Origin: Stratiolaelaps scimitus
Lineage: Eukaryota > Arthropoda > Arachnida > Mesostigmata > Laelapidae
Reading direction: 5' to 3'
DNA: 64,000 bases
NCBI GenBank assembly: GCA_019614645.1
Contig: JABWDB010000009.1
Coordinates: 8,661,501-8,725,500, forward strand
In this document: positions 50,026-64,000 of the stretch, piece by piece
Numbering within the stretch: position 1 is the stretch's first letter
Layout of the letters: every line of letters begins with the position of its first letter
Notes under the pieces: generated by a model
What the model saw: the letters and a program-made list of their open reading frames with translations, nothing else
What the model was told of the DNA's origin: nothing
Databases searched by the model: none
Made by a program: the position numbers and the translations under genes

Positions 50026-50675
50026 GCATCTATGAGCCTCCCACTGTGAGACTATGGCGAATGTAAATAAATAGTTTCCGAGAATTCGAACCATCCAATA
50101 TCGAACCCCTGAACCGTGCCAACTTACCGCAAATAGTATGGTTTCGAATAGAACTTCACCTCGTTCTCGAACACATTGATATCACAGTCCTTTATCTGTA
50201 ATAACAATAACAACAACACATATTATCCAAGTTACGTTCAAATGCAACTTGTGCGCGTTCCACAACGAAGCTACAAACGATCTCCTCCTTCTCATTCAGT
50301 GTCGTTCTTCCTCCACCCCTGACCCAGAACAAAAAAAATGACGAGCTCAACCCGGTGAACTCATCAACACTTCTCGTGTATCTAGGTCGCACCTGAATAC
50401 ACGGAGTGTCGATACCAATTCTAACATCAAGCTGTACAGCGATACTCCACGTCCCTATGGGTTCTTCCATTGTATTTGTCCTTTTTCCATTTTGCTTTTC
50501 ACCTGATCCTAAGCACCTGGCGCTCGTTTTTTTTGGGTCAGAGATTCTAACGCGAGTCTCTTCCACTCTCTCACTGCTTGTTGTAGTTTCAAATACTCAC
50601 GTTCGTGTATGGAGCCTTTATTGTCAAGAACACTGTGTCGCTATCCTGCTTGATCTCGAACGCTGGCGTTAACAT
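46815..50675 (-). CDS. SHQ1: SHQ1, H/ACA ribonucleoprotein assembly chaperone
   Basis: Eight - strand exons, 50675-50601, 50195-50128, 49640-49447, 49109-48941, 48777-48627, 48147-47979, 47818-47403 and 47129-46815, sum to 1557 nt, 518 aa plus stop. Every phase matches (0, 2, 1, 2, 0, 1, 0). Residues 1 to about 95 form the CS (Hsp20-like) domain (LTPAFEIKQDSDTVFLTIKA; LNLPGNVVENGSATVKYD). Then come the YGFNRSKTGI segment, DEDHYLHDFFDELREIEEF and the helical SHQ1 domain (LVDLVFAWAYQNRVSEGEW; VLKCLLDIHRALE; YILNGIYIADYIIW). The last exon is an alanine-, serine- and acid-rich tail. SHQ1 holds dyskerin before its assembly into H/ACA snoRNPs and telomerase. The donor of exon 3 is the weak GTACTG; all others are ordinary. 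The ATG is the first in frame. Head-to-head with RAB7. Confidence 0.95.
49646..49668. repeat. (TA)n microsatellite in SHQ1 intron 2
   Basis: AT run immediately upstream (on the - strand) of the SHQ1 exon 3 acceptor, only a few bases from the splice site. Confidence 0.9.
49964..50021. repeat. Long (TA)n microsatellite in SHQ1 intron 2
   Basis: About 58 bp of uninterrupted AT dinucleotide, the longest in the window. A (TAA)n run at 49,836-49,856 lies nearby. Confidence 0.95.
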
Positions 50676-52436
50676 GTTGCGTCTTCGTTGGATTCTCCCC
50701 TCCTGTCGACGAGAAACGAGATCGTGTACCTTCGTTGCTCTTTTCTTTGCGTCTTTTCGCGTTGCGCGTTCGCGGACACTGTCATTCACTAGCGCGGCGC
50801 ACACTAGGGTGTCGCCATCTTTGTTTTCAGTCGGACGACGACTCGACGTCACGCAGACACCTACACACGGACAAGTGTACAGCTGGCTGTCGGGCGTAGG
50901 GCAGGCGCAGCAGGCCGAAGTCCCATTTCACTTTCGAAAATTGGCGCCCATTTTATGCACCATAGAATGTTTCAGCTGCGCCAGGCTTCTATGCCAATCG
51001 GCGAACGGTGTCGATATATCGGCCATCTTGCCTTGCTCAGGGGGAGCGCTGTGCGATTTAGTGGGCAGTGAAGCAGCAGCAGCAGCAGCAGTTTTGACTA
51101 CTACGAGAATGGTGGCTATGAGATTGATAGGGATTTTCTGGTAGCCGCCGTCCGTTAACTGCGTCGAGTTGCGTTTGTTTGTGAGTGTCCTAGAGTCACT
51201 AGAGTGTTGCTGTGGCTGCTGCCAGTCGTGCTGGTATCGGTGACCTGACGAACTGAGACCTGACTAACGTCTAGCAATAGTTTGCAGTTACCACGATCCG
51301 TCGACCTGTAAGGGCCCGACATTCGGTTCGCCTCGCCTCATCGGTGTATATTCCTATAGTGCTCGCCTATCAGGCTAATCGCTCCGACGTTTACCCGTCC
51401 TGGTGAGTTGTTCGTTACCCGACCATCCATTTGCAGCATCCACTTCCTCGCTGACAATCACTGCCAGCTATCTGTGTGTTCGTCTGTTGGTCTTTCTTCC
51501 GGAACTGGCCAGCAACATTCTGTGTTCGGTCGTGCCATTCAATTCGCTACTGGCTCCAATTACTGTCTGCCTGTTGTTTGGGTCCGGTCCCGAAGTCGAC
51601 TCATGTGTCCGAGTGAATCGACGTCATCGCGGTGAAGCGGTGATTTGTCGAAACAGATCAAAATGTAAAAAATAGTGTGCATTTTTTTTGTCTCTCTCTA
51701 ATTATCGTTCAGATTTCTCCTTCGTTCGCTCGCTCGTACGTGGTGGTCGTATTTGTCGTCGTTAGCTAATCCAGAGAAACAATATTGTAATTGTCCCTGT
51801 CGCTGTCGTATGTGTAAGCCTGTATGCAGGTTTGTCTCAGTCTGAGTGTGTTTGTGTGTGTGTGTGCGCTTGTGTGATTTGCGTGGTGATTAGCAGTATG
51901 GTTAGTATCCGTGGGCCGTTCTGTCGCGTTGCCAGCCAGCCATCGAGCCAGTCAGTTAGGGGATTTCGTGCTTGGAAATCCTCCGTGCTCGATAGATTCC
52001 CCTCGGGTGGTATTATCAAGGTGCGACGCGACGACTGCGCAAGTCACCCCATCGCGGCCTGTCTTCGTTGCCGCGCTCTCGATTGATGTTCGTCGCAGCC
52101 GCAGCCGCGGTCGTAACATCGAGAGGGGCGAGTCGATTTCACTGCGTCCATAGCCATCAACTGCGAGATTGGTCGTCGACCAGCAATAGGAGCAGAGTGC
52201 GTAGGGAAGTTATCATTGGGTTGAAGTAAAACACAACGCAGTAGCTGGCTGCGGTCGTGTCCGCCGCGTGAACGAACGTTGTTTTTTGTGGAGCTGCTAG
52301 AAGATCAGGGCCCTCGGAAGAAGACGACAACGACGAATCGTCGCTCGTTATCGCCTGTCGGAACGGACATCAGCCGAACCCCGAACGTCTCAACTGTTCT
52401 CGACGTCGGCGCCCGATACCAAACTGCCGAGATGTC
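50676..52436. promoter_or_regulatory. Head-to-head region between SHQ1 (-) and RAB7 (+), with candidate RAB7 5' exon
   Basis: G+C-rich, CpG-rich sequence between the SHQ1 start codon and a candidate RAB7 5' untranslated exon. A GTGAGT donor at 52,437 follows an ATG (52,432-52,434), so the exon probably ends at 52,436. Its 5' end is not determinable. SHQ1's own untranslated leader lies at the left end. GT and CAG microsatellites occur at 51,846-51,868 and 51,073-51,090. Further donor-like sites downstream (for example near 52,980) are alternatives. Confidence 0.45.
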
Positions 52437-55400
52437 GTGAGTCATTCACTCATTTGAAGTTCGCCGCTGTTGCCCCCCTTCCCACCGCCCGTAAAATGCG
52501 CCAGGAATCCCGAGTGTCCCGAGGTGTGAACTCGGGCGTCAAATCAAGACAGTCCTCAGTCTGTCTCTCATGACTTCGCCATTGGCTCAGCTCCGGTCTG
52601 CTGTCGTGATCGCCCGTTCCTGCAGCAGTTGCTGACCATTGTTGGGGGACACTTTGACTCTGCCGCCCCGTTGGCTCGACAATATGCTCACCATTTAGCC
52701 GTGTGTGTTAGTCAGCCAGCTATGATGGCCGACGTTGCTGAACGGTAGGGGGGGGGGGCGATGACGGTGGACGGAGATCGCATCATCTCGGCTTTTGGTT
52801 TATTCCACTCACTCCTCTGCTGTTAGTGGTTCGCGCGATCCCGCTGTGATCTCTCTCTCTCTCTCTCTCTTGATCTCTCCCATACCCTCATAGTAATCGC
52901 CTACTACTGCACAAAGAGCTGCCAGCCAGCCATTGGCAGTCAACCCATTCTCAAGGGGCTGTGTCCCTCCCGGGACTGTGGGTGAGTGCGTATTCGGTTC
53001 GTACGTTGCTGATGCTGATGACGATGATAGACTGCTGCCGCTACTGTTTTTGTCTATGACGAGACGGCGGCGGCGGCGGTGGTGGTATACAGAAGCATCA
53101 CGAAGCTGATGCGCGTATTCGCGACTGGCGGCTGACCACGACGACGTCAGCGCGTCAGAAACGTCGTCATTTTTGTTTGTGTCTGTGGTCCACAGCAGTC
53201 AACGAACGAAGCAGGGGACAGCTGAGCGTGAACTGAGGTGATCAGTGTTTGCCATCCAGCCGGGGAGAATTGGTCAGAAACAAAGGCTCGAGTCGCTCGC
53301 TTTATTGGTCGTCTGTCTTGCTATCTGTGGACTCCAGTGCTTGGTAAATAGATTATATATATATATATACTTGTTCAGTTGGATACTGCCATATATATAT
53401 ATATATATATATTTGTACAGCTGAATATATTCGTCAATAGTGGTGCTGGTGCTCTTTGCTGGGTTTAAGTGGTCGACTCTCGGATACAGATATGCATAGT
53501 GTCTACCTATGTGTTTAGTTTCATTTCGGGCCCATGAGCAGATGAGTTAAACAAGTGAAGACGTATCTTAAATCTCAAGCAAAATTATGGATCATATCGT
53601 AGTCTCGTAGCCTTTATACCTGCTAGCAGCAAGGGTGTGCTGGCTAATGATTCGCAAATCACCAGTGATTTAATCAGAGTGGTGAATTGTCGAGTTCGCG
53701 AACACGTACAAGAATACAAGGCCATCAACGAGTTGAGCTCGAAATCGAACCGCGGATTGTCTCCAATAGTCGAACTGTTTACTGGAATAGAATCATACCT
53801 GGGTAGCGCTCCATATAAGTATCTTGTCGTTCTTATTATTATAACAGGCAAATTAAATAAAAAAAAACAAGTGTCTGTTGTATCGAGCGTTGTCGAGATA
53901 TTTCCGTTAGTGGCCATTGTTCGCGTTATGGTACGTCCGTTCGTTCCTCTCTCTCTCTAGTCACTATAATTAGCACTGTAACAACTCTCCTTTATTGGCG
54001 TCGTTGTAGACAAATCGCTAGGTGCAGTCCAGCGCGCCCACCCCTTGCGAGGCTAGACAAACCTTAAAACATGACACGTAATTCGCCACTCCACTGAATG
54101 TTCTTCGCCTCCCACCTGCCCACGTTCGCGTTGCTGCCGTCCGAGACGACGACGATGGAGATCATCTTCGTTCAGTATCGGGTCAGCTAGCAGGCTTGGT
54201 TAATTGCTGATACCGTGAATGTACTAATTGTGACAAGCGTGGTGGCGTGGATGGACAAGCACAGCCGTGTTCATGACTGGACACATGAATGGATGCATGA
54301 ATCACTGTGGGGCGATTGGGATTAGGAGGAAGAGGAGGCGGAGGCGGCGGCGGCGTCGGGGGCGGCGACTGCATCATCATCATTATTCGCTTGCGATGTT
54401 CCGCCATGTATTCTCATGTCAGCACAACGAAAGAAATTGTCGCTTAGCCAATGACTGCGTCATCTACGGGATCGTCTACGATCCGTCCACAATCAGCTAA
54501 CACTGCCGCTATAATCATGACGGAGGAAAAGAAATAGCAAGATATATGTCGTCATCTATTATCGCTGTCGGGAACAACACGCGAGCGGGAAGCGTATTCT
54601 CACTACTGCCACCGCCGCCGCCGCCGCCACTGTCACCAACAACAAGAACAACAACGGCAATAGCAGAGTGGATTCCGTTGACGCGGTCGTCGCCTCGGTG
54701 TCGTCTGATGATGAGCTGAAGCTTACACAGCGCGTCGTAGGGGGATATGGCGGCCGCAGATTTCTTCCTTAGAGAAATATCCGCGAGTAAAAGCGACCTC
54801 CGCGAATAGCGAGTGCATCTCTTGCTCGCGTCGTGCTAAATATTGCTTATCGGCACATTGCTACTTAGAGAAACATTCGAATTTACAAGACAGAGAGCGA
54901 GACAGAGATATTCTTTTTTTATGTGGCGTTTCGGGAATGCACGTTGATGCACGTGTGTCACTCCGTAGTGAGTGGGACTAATGTGGAACTCACAAATCCG
55001 CTAAATCCGTCTTCGTCCGCTTCGTAGCTTGTTCACGGATGCCTCAGTTTTTCCGAGATATTGTCCATGCCCTCCTCGTGCGATATATATATATATATAT
55101 ATATACATAGATATATTATAATGATCGATTTGACATTATACAAATACAGAAACATTCTTCGGTAAATGTTTGTATATATGATACGTTTTCACACTGCCTT
55201 GAATGTGACGAATGCAAATAATGGAGTGACTTCTTCGGGTGTAGACTAACCCGCGTTTGTGCTGAAATGCGCGACATTTTCCATTTCATCTGCGCCGCCA
55301 ATTCGGCCTTTTGGCGAGGCCAGTTGTTCCTAAGCGGTACGTTCTGATGGCGTTTCCTGTAAACATTCGTGTATTGAACGGTTGCTATTTTGGCTTTGGT

Positions 55401-57894
55401 TGACGACAGCGATGTTAGTATTCTATAGTACAGCAGTCGTCCATACAATGATCGGATTCAAAAGTTGGCAAGAGTGCGAGATGTATCGCGCGGAAAATTC
55501 GACGCAATTCTCTTCATACTGGCTACCACACCACTCCACACAGTTGGCAGATGGTATCGCCATCATCCACTACGTCGCTAGATCTACGATTCAACGTTGT
55601 GCGATGGATGCTCTACGGCTTGCCGCTGCGGTGATCACGTCTGCTAGTGGGCTTAACTTGCCGACTCGGCTAGCCTTTATATAATTAATGGATTTCCAAG
55701 TCATGGTGATCATCTTGCGGGCATCATCATAATACATTGTTTCGATACCATATTGTAACTTTAAGGCCACGCAGTAATGGTAGCAGCAGTAGCGGCGGTA
55801 AAGGTGTAGCCAGCTTCGTCTGTTCTCAGTGTTTCCACTCGAGTGCTGCGGGTCAGCCTGTATAAATAATTTGTATGTGTTCAGCACGTTGGTATTGTAG
55901 CAAATGAAATAGTGAACATCTTCCGCAAGATTTAAAATACGAACGAAGTACACTGTATTTCGGGTACCTAGTGCGTATCGATTGAGGAGATGCTTCCCCA
56001 CCGCCGATAGATTATAGTGAAGCTCTGTCAGTTTCTCGATCTTGCTGCGTTTCGTACGGGAGGGAACCCCGTTGCTAATTGCTATTAATTAAGCAGAAGA
56101 TTAACTATCTGGAGTTTGTTCGAGTAATTTGTACGAGCAGTAATGCGTGGTATATACTTGTTGTAATACTGAACACTGAATGTCCTGTGGCCAGTGGTAG
56201 AGCCATGGTCACCAGGCAACGATTCAACCAGCTTGCAATACACGCCACCTTCGACGGGTTGCGATCCTTACAGCAGGCCAGAACCGACCACGTACCGCGA
56301 GAGCGAGTGGCCGAGTTAGTCAAACGGGAGATTTCCAACCGGTCGTATTCGTCTTTACAGCAACATCGACGCGGCTGGTCGTACGTTAGCTCTGGATGCT
56401 CCTAAACGACCCCGACGGTTCGAACAAGTCGACCTTTCAAATCGGTGTCCTACGCAACAGTGCGTGGGAACACTGCACGGTAGCAGTGAATATATGTTTA
56501 ATTACGATGGCACAGTTCATTCATTCTGACAGAATTCTATAAGTGTGTGTGTGTGTGTAACGTCGACCAATTGCCTTTATTGGAAATTCAAATTCGTCCC
56601 TTCATAAAAGTCGGGGTCTTTGGGCTGCATGGCTGTGCAACATTCAGCCGGTCCGCTTGCCCGTTTGGCGGGCCTGTAACAGACATCCTCCCCCATCCCT
56701 GGTATGATTCCATTGATTAGTCGAATGGCTGTCTACGGTGACGAACGAGATTCGCTGAAACTATGCTGTCCCTCCCAACTCGTATCACTTTCTATCGGCA
56801 TTGTTATTGAGACACGACAGTATCACACCGGCAATTCGAAAGCCATCTCCTGGGATCTCGCGGGGTACCGCACCCCGCTCTGTGTTCGTTGTGGTGAACA
56901 CCTTCGCTACTCACATTGACAAACATCCCCTCCTGAGATTGATTGAGTTAATTCCAATAAGGCCATCTGTGCTGTCGGGACCGGCCAGAGCGGCTGACTT
57001 GCCAATATTTAAACTCGATTGACGTGGTCCTCTCTAAATCGTCGTCGACTTCAATGAAACTCAAGTATTCATGTCGTTTCCTCGATACCGCGTCGTATGG
57101 CGTCGGGCAACATCAGCGTTTTCAATGCTAATTGTTGCCGCTTGGAGGTAGCGTAGCCGGGGATTATTTGCTCCTCTGTGCATTAGCTTAGCAGGCGGTG
57201 ACAGTGATATTTTTGATACAATATCTGACAGCCTGACAATACGATGTCGGTCGGCTTTTGTATGTTCACAGACAATTCACCCTACAGGCCTTTGTCTGCG
57301 TGTGAACAGACGGGTCGTGCTGTCTCAACTTTAGCGGGATCAAAAGTCGTCGAAAAATGCATTAAAAAGTCCTCGGACAATTTCATTCTATAGTTTCGCC
57401 GATGCTGAGAGAGCAAGCTCAGCCCTCCTTCTACTGGCTGACGTCTTGTGTCGGTGGCTTCTACTGCTAAGGATTCGACGTTGAAGACATTATTAAGTTG
57501 GTCAGCGATCTAATAATCTCGAGGCTGAGGAAGATTGATAGGGAGCAGAGCTATAGAGAGTTAGACAGAGAGAGAGAGAGATGGCGTGAATGTGCAGCTG
57601 ATTCTTTCGCTGACCGTTTGGAGGCATGCTGTGCCTCGCGTTGTGGTCGGCGTTTTTCTGACGGGCCCGCCACTCTGCTTCTAGCGACCGCAATATGCTG
57701 CAACCCGTAAGCTTATTAATGGCACACGGTGGGTTGTCTTTGTATAGCAAAGCGCAGCGTATGAACGGCTAGCTTACCACCATATCGCCGCCGCCACCAC
57801 CACCAGCACCATCATAAGCGTTGTTGTTTACGCCAGAGACTGTGTATGTTGCGGCACATTGCTCAATGTGGTGGCATCTGAGAGATGAGGCAAC

Positions 57895-57943
57895 GTACTG
57901 CCTACCTTGTCCACCCTGGCGTGGTGGACAAGATAGGCAGTAC
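57895..57943. repeat. Hairpin-forming inverted repeat, 21-bp arms
   Basis: 57,895-57,915 (GTACTGCCTACCTTGTCCACC) pairs with 57,923-57,943, one mismatch, loop of 7 nt. Confidence 0.9.
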
Positions 57944-58574
57944 CAAAACGAGAGTAGTTAAGAATTAACTCAATGTAAGGCCGTTGGTGCATCCGACATC
58001 ATTTTATCGTAAATCTCTATATATATATACGCTGATCGACTGCAACAAGTGAAAACCGCCATATCCGCAAGACAAATACTGCATCATCATTGTACGTCAG
58101 CTGATGGTTTGATTTATTATGAAGTCGACAACGTCATGAACCATATGTCCCTACCAACTATCGTGTCACAGCTCAATGAGAATGACAATAATACAGCAGT
58201 ATAACCACAGGATTCACCGGTTGACCGCGGCGAATTGCACGCATATAAGCCAATTATTAATCCTCGGAACAGTTCGGTTTTGGTCCGTTTCGTCGTTAGA
58301 GAAGAATGTGACATATGTACACGGGTAGATCACCCTGAAAATGATTCAAGACACAGCACAATCAGTCACAGGCTGTTCGTTAACCGTTCGAGATAGAAAA
58401 CAAAACTCGTTATCGGTGTCATGTAAAAGCAGAGCGCGTTTGATAACCTACGCCAGTTCGACATCATTTAATTATTTTAAAGTGGAGGCCTCTGCGGAAT
58501 TGAAGGTGCGTCGATATCGTCCGTCCCATGCTGGTTCACCATCGTTGTGGCGTTTCTATTATATTATCCTTGCG

Positions 58575-58576
<2 letters not shown>

Positions 58577-58609
<33 letters not shown>
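58577..58609. repeat. (TA)n microsatellite in RAB7 5' intron
   Basis: Uninterrupted AT run of about 33 bp. Confidence 0.95.
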
Positions 58610-58612
<3 letters not shown>

Positions 58613-58856
58613 TAACGAAGCCGTCGTCATGCGCCCTGTTGCTACAAGTGAGTTGAGTGCTTATCCACTTGATTCGTTTGTATGAGTCATCATTCAGTGG
58701 TAGCGAGGACAGTTTCGTGGCTCGTTCGTTCAACGTTTATCGTTTATGAACTCCTTCTCGGTGACTCATAGTTATCTGTGATTATCTGAAATATCGGCGT
58801 GTAGCAGAGCGACGCATCACTGTATACCCCATAACAGTGGTTCACCGCCCCCTCAT

Positions 58857-58900
58857 AATTGACCTCGTCTGTGTCACTAGGGACACAGACGTGGTCAATT
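58857..58900. repeat. Hairpin-forming inverted repeat, about 19-bp arms
   Basis: AATTGACCTCGTCTGTGTC at 58,857-58,875 pairs with the reverse complement ending at 58,900, with one mismatch and a loop of about six bases. Confidence 0.85.
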
Positions 58901-61496
58901 TAGTAGTTAGTCGCCAGCGAGTAATTACTTTTTCAAATATTAATAATATATTTTTTATCAACACCTTTAAGAAGAACCATTTACGAATATATATATAAAT
59001 ATTCTTGTGTTGGTCCTTGAAAGGATCTTTGTCCTTACCGATCTCTGGTTGGCAGTGATACATAGCAGTAAATCAAAGAGGTGTGTATTGGACGTTTATA
59101 GAGAACAACTCCGATTTGTTTCTATCGGCAGCCGAAGTCCCTTTCAGCATTCACAGGTGCTGGCTTTGTCAGCGAAAGAGAAACATATTGGTAGTTGTCC
59201 AATCGTTGTTTCTTGTGTTGAACATCGTACAAAGTTACGCGACGACTGAACTAAGCGCGCGTCCTCTAGTGCGCCATATAGCACCGAATGCTTTGCCATC
59301 TGAATTATATTCGTTATCAGTCGAATTGCTCTTGTTCCTCGTTATTACTGAGGCTAGCCGTTTGATTTAGCCGTTGTGTTTGTTGATTCGACTTCCGATT
59401 CCTCCTGGCGTTTCTGCATGAATCTGTTAACTTTTGCTTAAATTGACACTGTACTTGATATAATAGCTGATATTGTATCAGAGTTATAACAATATATTCT
59501 AAACTTCGATTATTGGCATGAAACTAGCTGTTGCTTCGGCTGTTCCGCTGCGTTTTTATTGTCGCTTTGCCGTACGTGAGACAAGACAAATCATACGATA
59601 CGCAATCGTCTAGCATAAAATTGCTACACGTAATGCGTAGACATTTAGTGGAAATGACTTCTGGAGATGTTCTTGAAAATTCTGTTTGACGTTGCCATGA
59701 GAGAGGCGTGTGTCATACTTTAGTTGAGCTGTGTAGGGGGATTTAGCGACCTTTGAAGCTCCCGTCGAAACTGTCGACGAATCTGCCATTAGATTAGCTG
59801 GAAAGGCTATCGTCGTAGTCGGCTTTTAAAACGTGATTGCTGGAGGGGTCCGTTATGACCGTCACTGTATCAGGGTCGATCGTCCTACGATGAACTGTCC
59901 AGTTAGTTATCTGTCTCATTCAACATCCAGTAACCCAATGCAGGCGGATACAAACGCACACACAACAGACACACAAGCACGCCCATACATATATATATAT
60001 CCGTTGTTGACTGATTATTTGCTGAAGTACTTCGTCTTGATTACTGAATCAAGTTGTATTGTATTGTGTGTACAAGCCAAAGCTAGTTACACAGGGTGTC
60101 TATTTACCGACAACGAGCATCCTCTTTCGTATATCATGCCGCCTTAGAGGAATTGCGATGACACACACACACGCACCGTACAAAGCTATACGTCACAGTA
60201 CAAAATCGTACGATTTAAGCCCGTTATTTGCCAGCTCATCAGACGGATGTGTATCCGAGCAACCGAGTGGCTATACGTGCGAGTGACTAACATCCTCACA
60301 CCCTGATGCTTAGGTAATATTGCCTAGTCTAATCCATCGAGGCAGCGTGTGCTGTGGATAAGGGCTTTGTCCCGGGTCTGACTGCATCTGGAGGTGTCGT
60401 AAGCGTTCAGTGGACGTTGCTGCCAGCATGAAGTGCGCTGCGGATTATTGCATTGCATTCTATGTTGTCTTTTAGCCACTACTATCAAAGCGCTTTTGCG
60501 CTGACCTTAAACTGACCGATGACAGCAGAATGGCAATACCTATTTGAGAACGGTCTCTGGCGACGGAAGCAGTTCGCTCGGCGACTAATTGCGACGCGCG
60601 GTATGATCAACTTGCGCAACTTACTGTTATTATCGCATTCATCAATCCACACCGGTGCCGGCATCGTACAGTGTTCTTATGCGTTGTTCATAATATACCG
60701 AGAAAGAGGGAGATTATTATTATTAGTATTATTATTAGTATTGTTTTGTTCGTGACGCTCCATGGGTATTTTTTGGCGCCTAAGTAACTCGGGTAAACTG
60801 GCCGAAAGCAAGAAGGAATCAGCAGTCGTAATCCTCTGGCCTCAATTTAGAATAAGATAGTATTTCCGGGCGTTTATTATATTCTAGTGGGCGCTAGATA
60901 AAAGAGCAGGCGCAAACTACATTTCTTGTAGACAATAGTATCTCCTATGATCTAAGCTACTATAAGTACTCCCTAATGGATATGGTCCGGATTTCGATAT
61001 CGTATCGCTAACCACAGCCAGGGATGCTGGATAAAATGGAGCTCTCCAATTCATTCCGGATGATGCTTTAATGTTAGACAAAAATACAAAGCTTCCATGA
61101 ACAAAAGGGGGGGATTAGGACTCTATGTTAAGCATATGAGAGTGTACAGCGCACGTTCGTTGGCTCTAGCGATTGGAGAAACATTACAATTAGTCCATCG
61201 AGAGAAGGTGAACACTCAATACAAATGTTGTAGAACACGTATGACGGGACACCAAGCTGGGCTCGACTGGACTGGCGATAATTTCAACGTTGGCCGTCAA
61301 TGCATTGTATGATCTGTTAGCTGTGTCGTCGTGACAATGTATAGTATTGTTGGCAGTGAGAAACTGAGTTGGGCTGGTATGCTTAACAAATACGAGTGTT
61401 TGTATCTGGTCTCTAACAACATCGATATATTGGCATTCGCTGCGTTTCCAGTTGCAGTAAATCAGAACTCAACCGAGTCGACGACAGATAGCAGAG

Positions 61497-63152
<1,656 letters not shown>

Positions 63153-64000
63153 AGACATAACCATATGATTATTATGAGCGGCAACCACGTCCCTGTCATA
63201 GGATACCGAGGCAGGCGTACATCGCATATGGCGTGAAAAAACATATACACACATTTCATACAGACACACACACACACTCAGAGAGACAAAGACCTAAGTA
63301 GACTGTTAGAACGCTGCAGCATTCCGCTTTGCCGCTCTGCCTGGGGACCGATTGCGGATCCGGGGGCGCCGTGGGGGGAAGGGGTTGCGAGGCTGCTGGT
63401 TACGAAGCCATTGTTGGAGGTTAACTTTTCGTACGAAAGACGAGCGGCCAGCCGAAAACCTAGAAGAAGAGAAGGGACAACTATTCTAATTAATCTCTCT
63501 CTCTCTCCCACACACTTGCTTTCTTTATCTCTCATTGGAAACCATAACTGCAACTTATGGCGGGGATCCGCATTGACATCTTCTTTCTGTACTGCTGCAA
63601 TTCATACGCGTCCGTACTTCTTTTTCTTCTTCGAGAGAGAAAGGGACGCTCGCGCTGAGATACTCGGGGGTAAGAACATTGCCGCCACCGTCGATCCCCA
63701 GCGACGAGCGGCAGAAAAAGCGGGACAAAGGGGAACTGTGCTGCCGCCGTGCTGCCAAGTTCCAAGTGAGAGCGCAGCCGCCGGTGTCGTTTGCCGAACC
63801 AAAATGAAACAGTCCAATAACGAAAGTCAAAATGGAGAGTGACGTGGACCACACGCTATACGCTATTCGTTTCCGTTATGTAAATGAAATATCGGCTGAT
63901 CGCAGGGACATCAGACATATGACTGATCAGTTCGTTGGCGACTAGGTGGCATCACGTAGACACCAATAGACGATACGACCACGTACGTAGACTATACATT
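63153..64000. other. RAB7 3' flank, no further gene seen
   Basis: Probably RAB7 3' untranslated sequence at first. A CA run lies at 63,265-63,276 and CT/GA runs near 63,497 and 63,632. No AATAAA is seen before the window end. Overlapping frames at 63.4-63.85 kb on both strands show no family. Confidence 0.4.

Larger units (their letters stand above)
52437..61451 (+). other. RAB7 5' intron (inferred), no gene seen
   Basis: Sequence between the candidate non-coding first exon and the first coding exon of RAB7. It begins G+C-rich with CT and GGC runs (to about 54.8 kb) and then turns AT-rich. It contains (TA)n tracts at 53,355-53,370, 53,391-53,412, 55,083-55,105 and 58,577-58,609, two hairpin-forming inverted repeats, and short frames without recognisable products. 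The A-box-like GTGGCCAGTGGTAGAGCC at 56,187-56,204 hints at an eroded pol III-type repeat. Confidence 0.45.

Noticed and set aside
56079..56405. 108-codon + strand open frame in the RAB7 intron with a possible tRNA A-box at 56,187
   Set aside because: No domain recognised. A- and B-box-like sites are too close together for a tRNA and no cloverleaf forms.

Overview
The window is arthropod-type nuclear DNA. Its protein-coding genes are split by GT-AG introns, exons are GC-rich, and the surrounding sequence is AT-rich and full of (TA)n microsatellites. The RAB7 and SEC63 proteins look arthropod-like. An arachnid, perhaps a mite, is my best guess, but that is inference rather than something the sequence proves. 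I reconstructed six gene models by checking that reading frame and intron phase agree across every junction.

Layout. Bases 1-10,449 hold no recognisable gene: an AT-rich stretch, then a GC-rich stretch (about 4.6-9.4 kb) that may carry the promoter and 5' untranslated exons of the next gene. Two tandem phospholipid scramblase paralogs follow on the + strand: A at 10,450-17,612 (5 coding exons) and B at 22,723-25,882 (6 coding exons). They share four intron positions and phases. The first three exons of glutaminyl-tRNA synthetase (QARS1) lie on the - strand at 28,861-26,713. They encode only the N-terminal domain, and I could not find the catalytic core anywhere downstream in the window. SEC63 (+, 31,518-43,253) starts head-to-head with QARS1 and has a 9-kb first intron that holds a dead non-LTR reverse transcriptase fragment and a tRNA-type SINE. 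SHQ1 (-, 50,675-46,815, 8 coding exons) is tail-to-tail with SEC63. RAB7 (+, coding 61,497-63,152, 4 coding exons) is arranged head-to-head with SHQ1 and is probably preceded by a non-coding exon near 52.4 kb and a 9-kb intron.

Functionally these are mostly housekeeping genes: lipid scrambling at membranes, tRNA charging, ER protein translocation, H/ACA snoRNP assembly and late endosome traffic. I see no shared pathway. The two head-to-head pairs (QARS1/SEC63 and SHQ1/RAB7) have GC-rich intergenic regions that look like shared promoters.

The less ordinary material is the missing QARS1 core with scramblase genes lying where the rest of QARS1 should be, the degenerate calcium motif and lost C-terminal helix in both scramblases, a set of inverted repeats (the longest with arms of about 88 bp around a TA core), an unexplained ubiquitin-like segment on the - strand near 21.7 kb, and GC-rich islands inside and between the scramblase genes that no exon explains. 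I found no CRISPR array and no convincing tRNA or rRNA gene.
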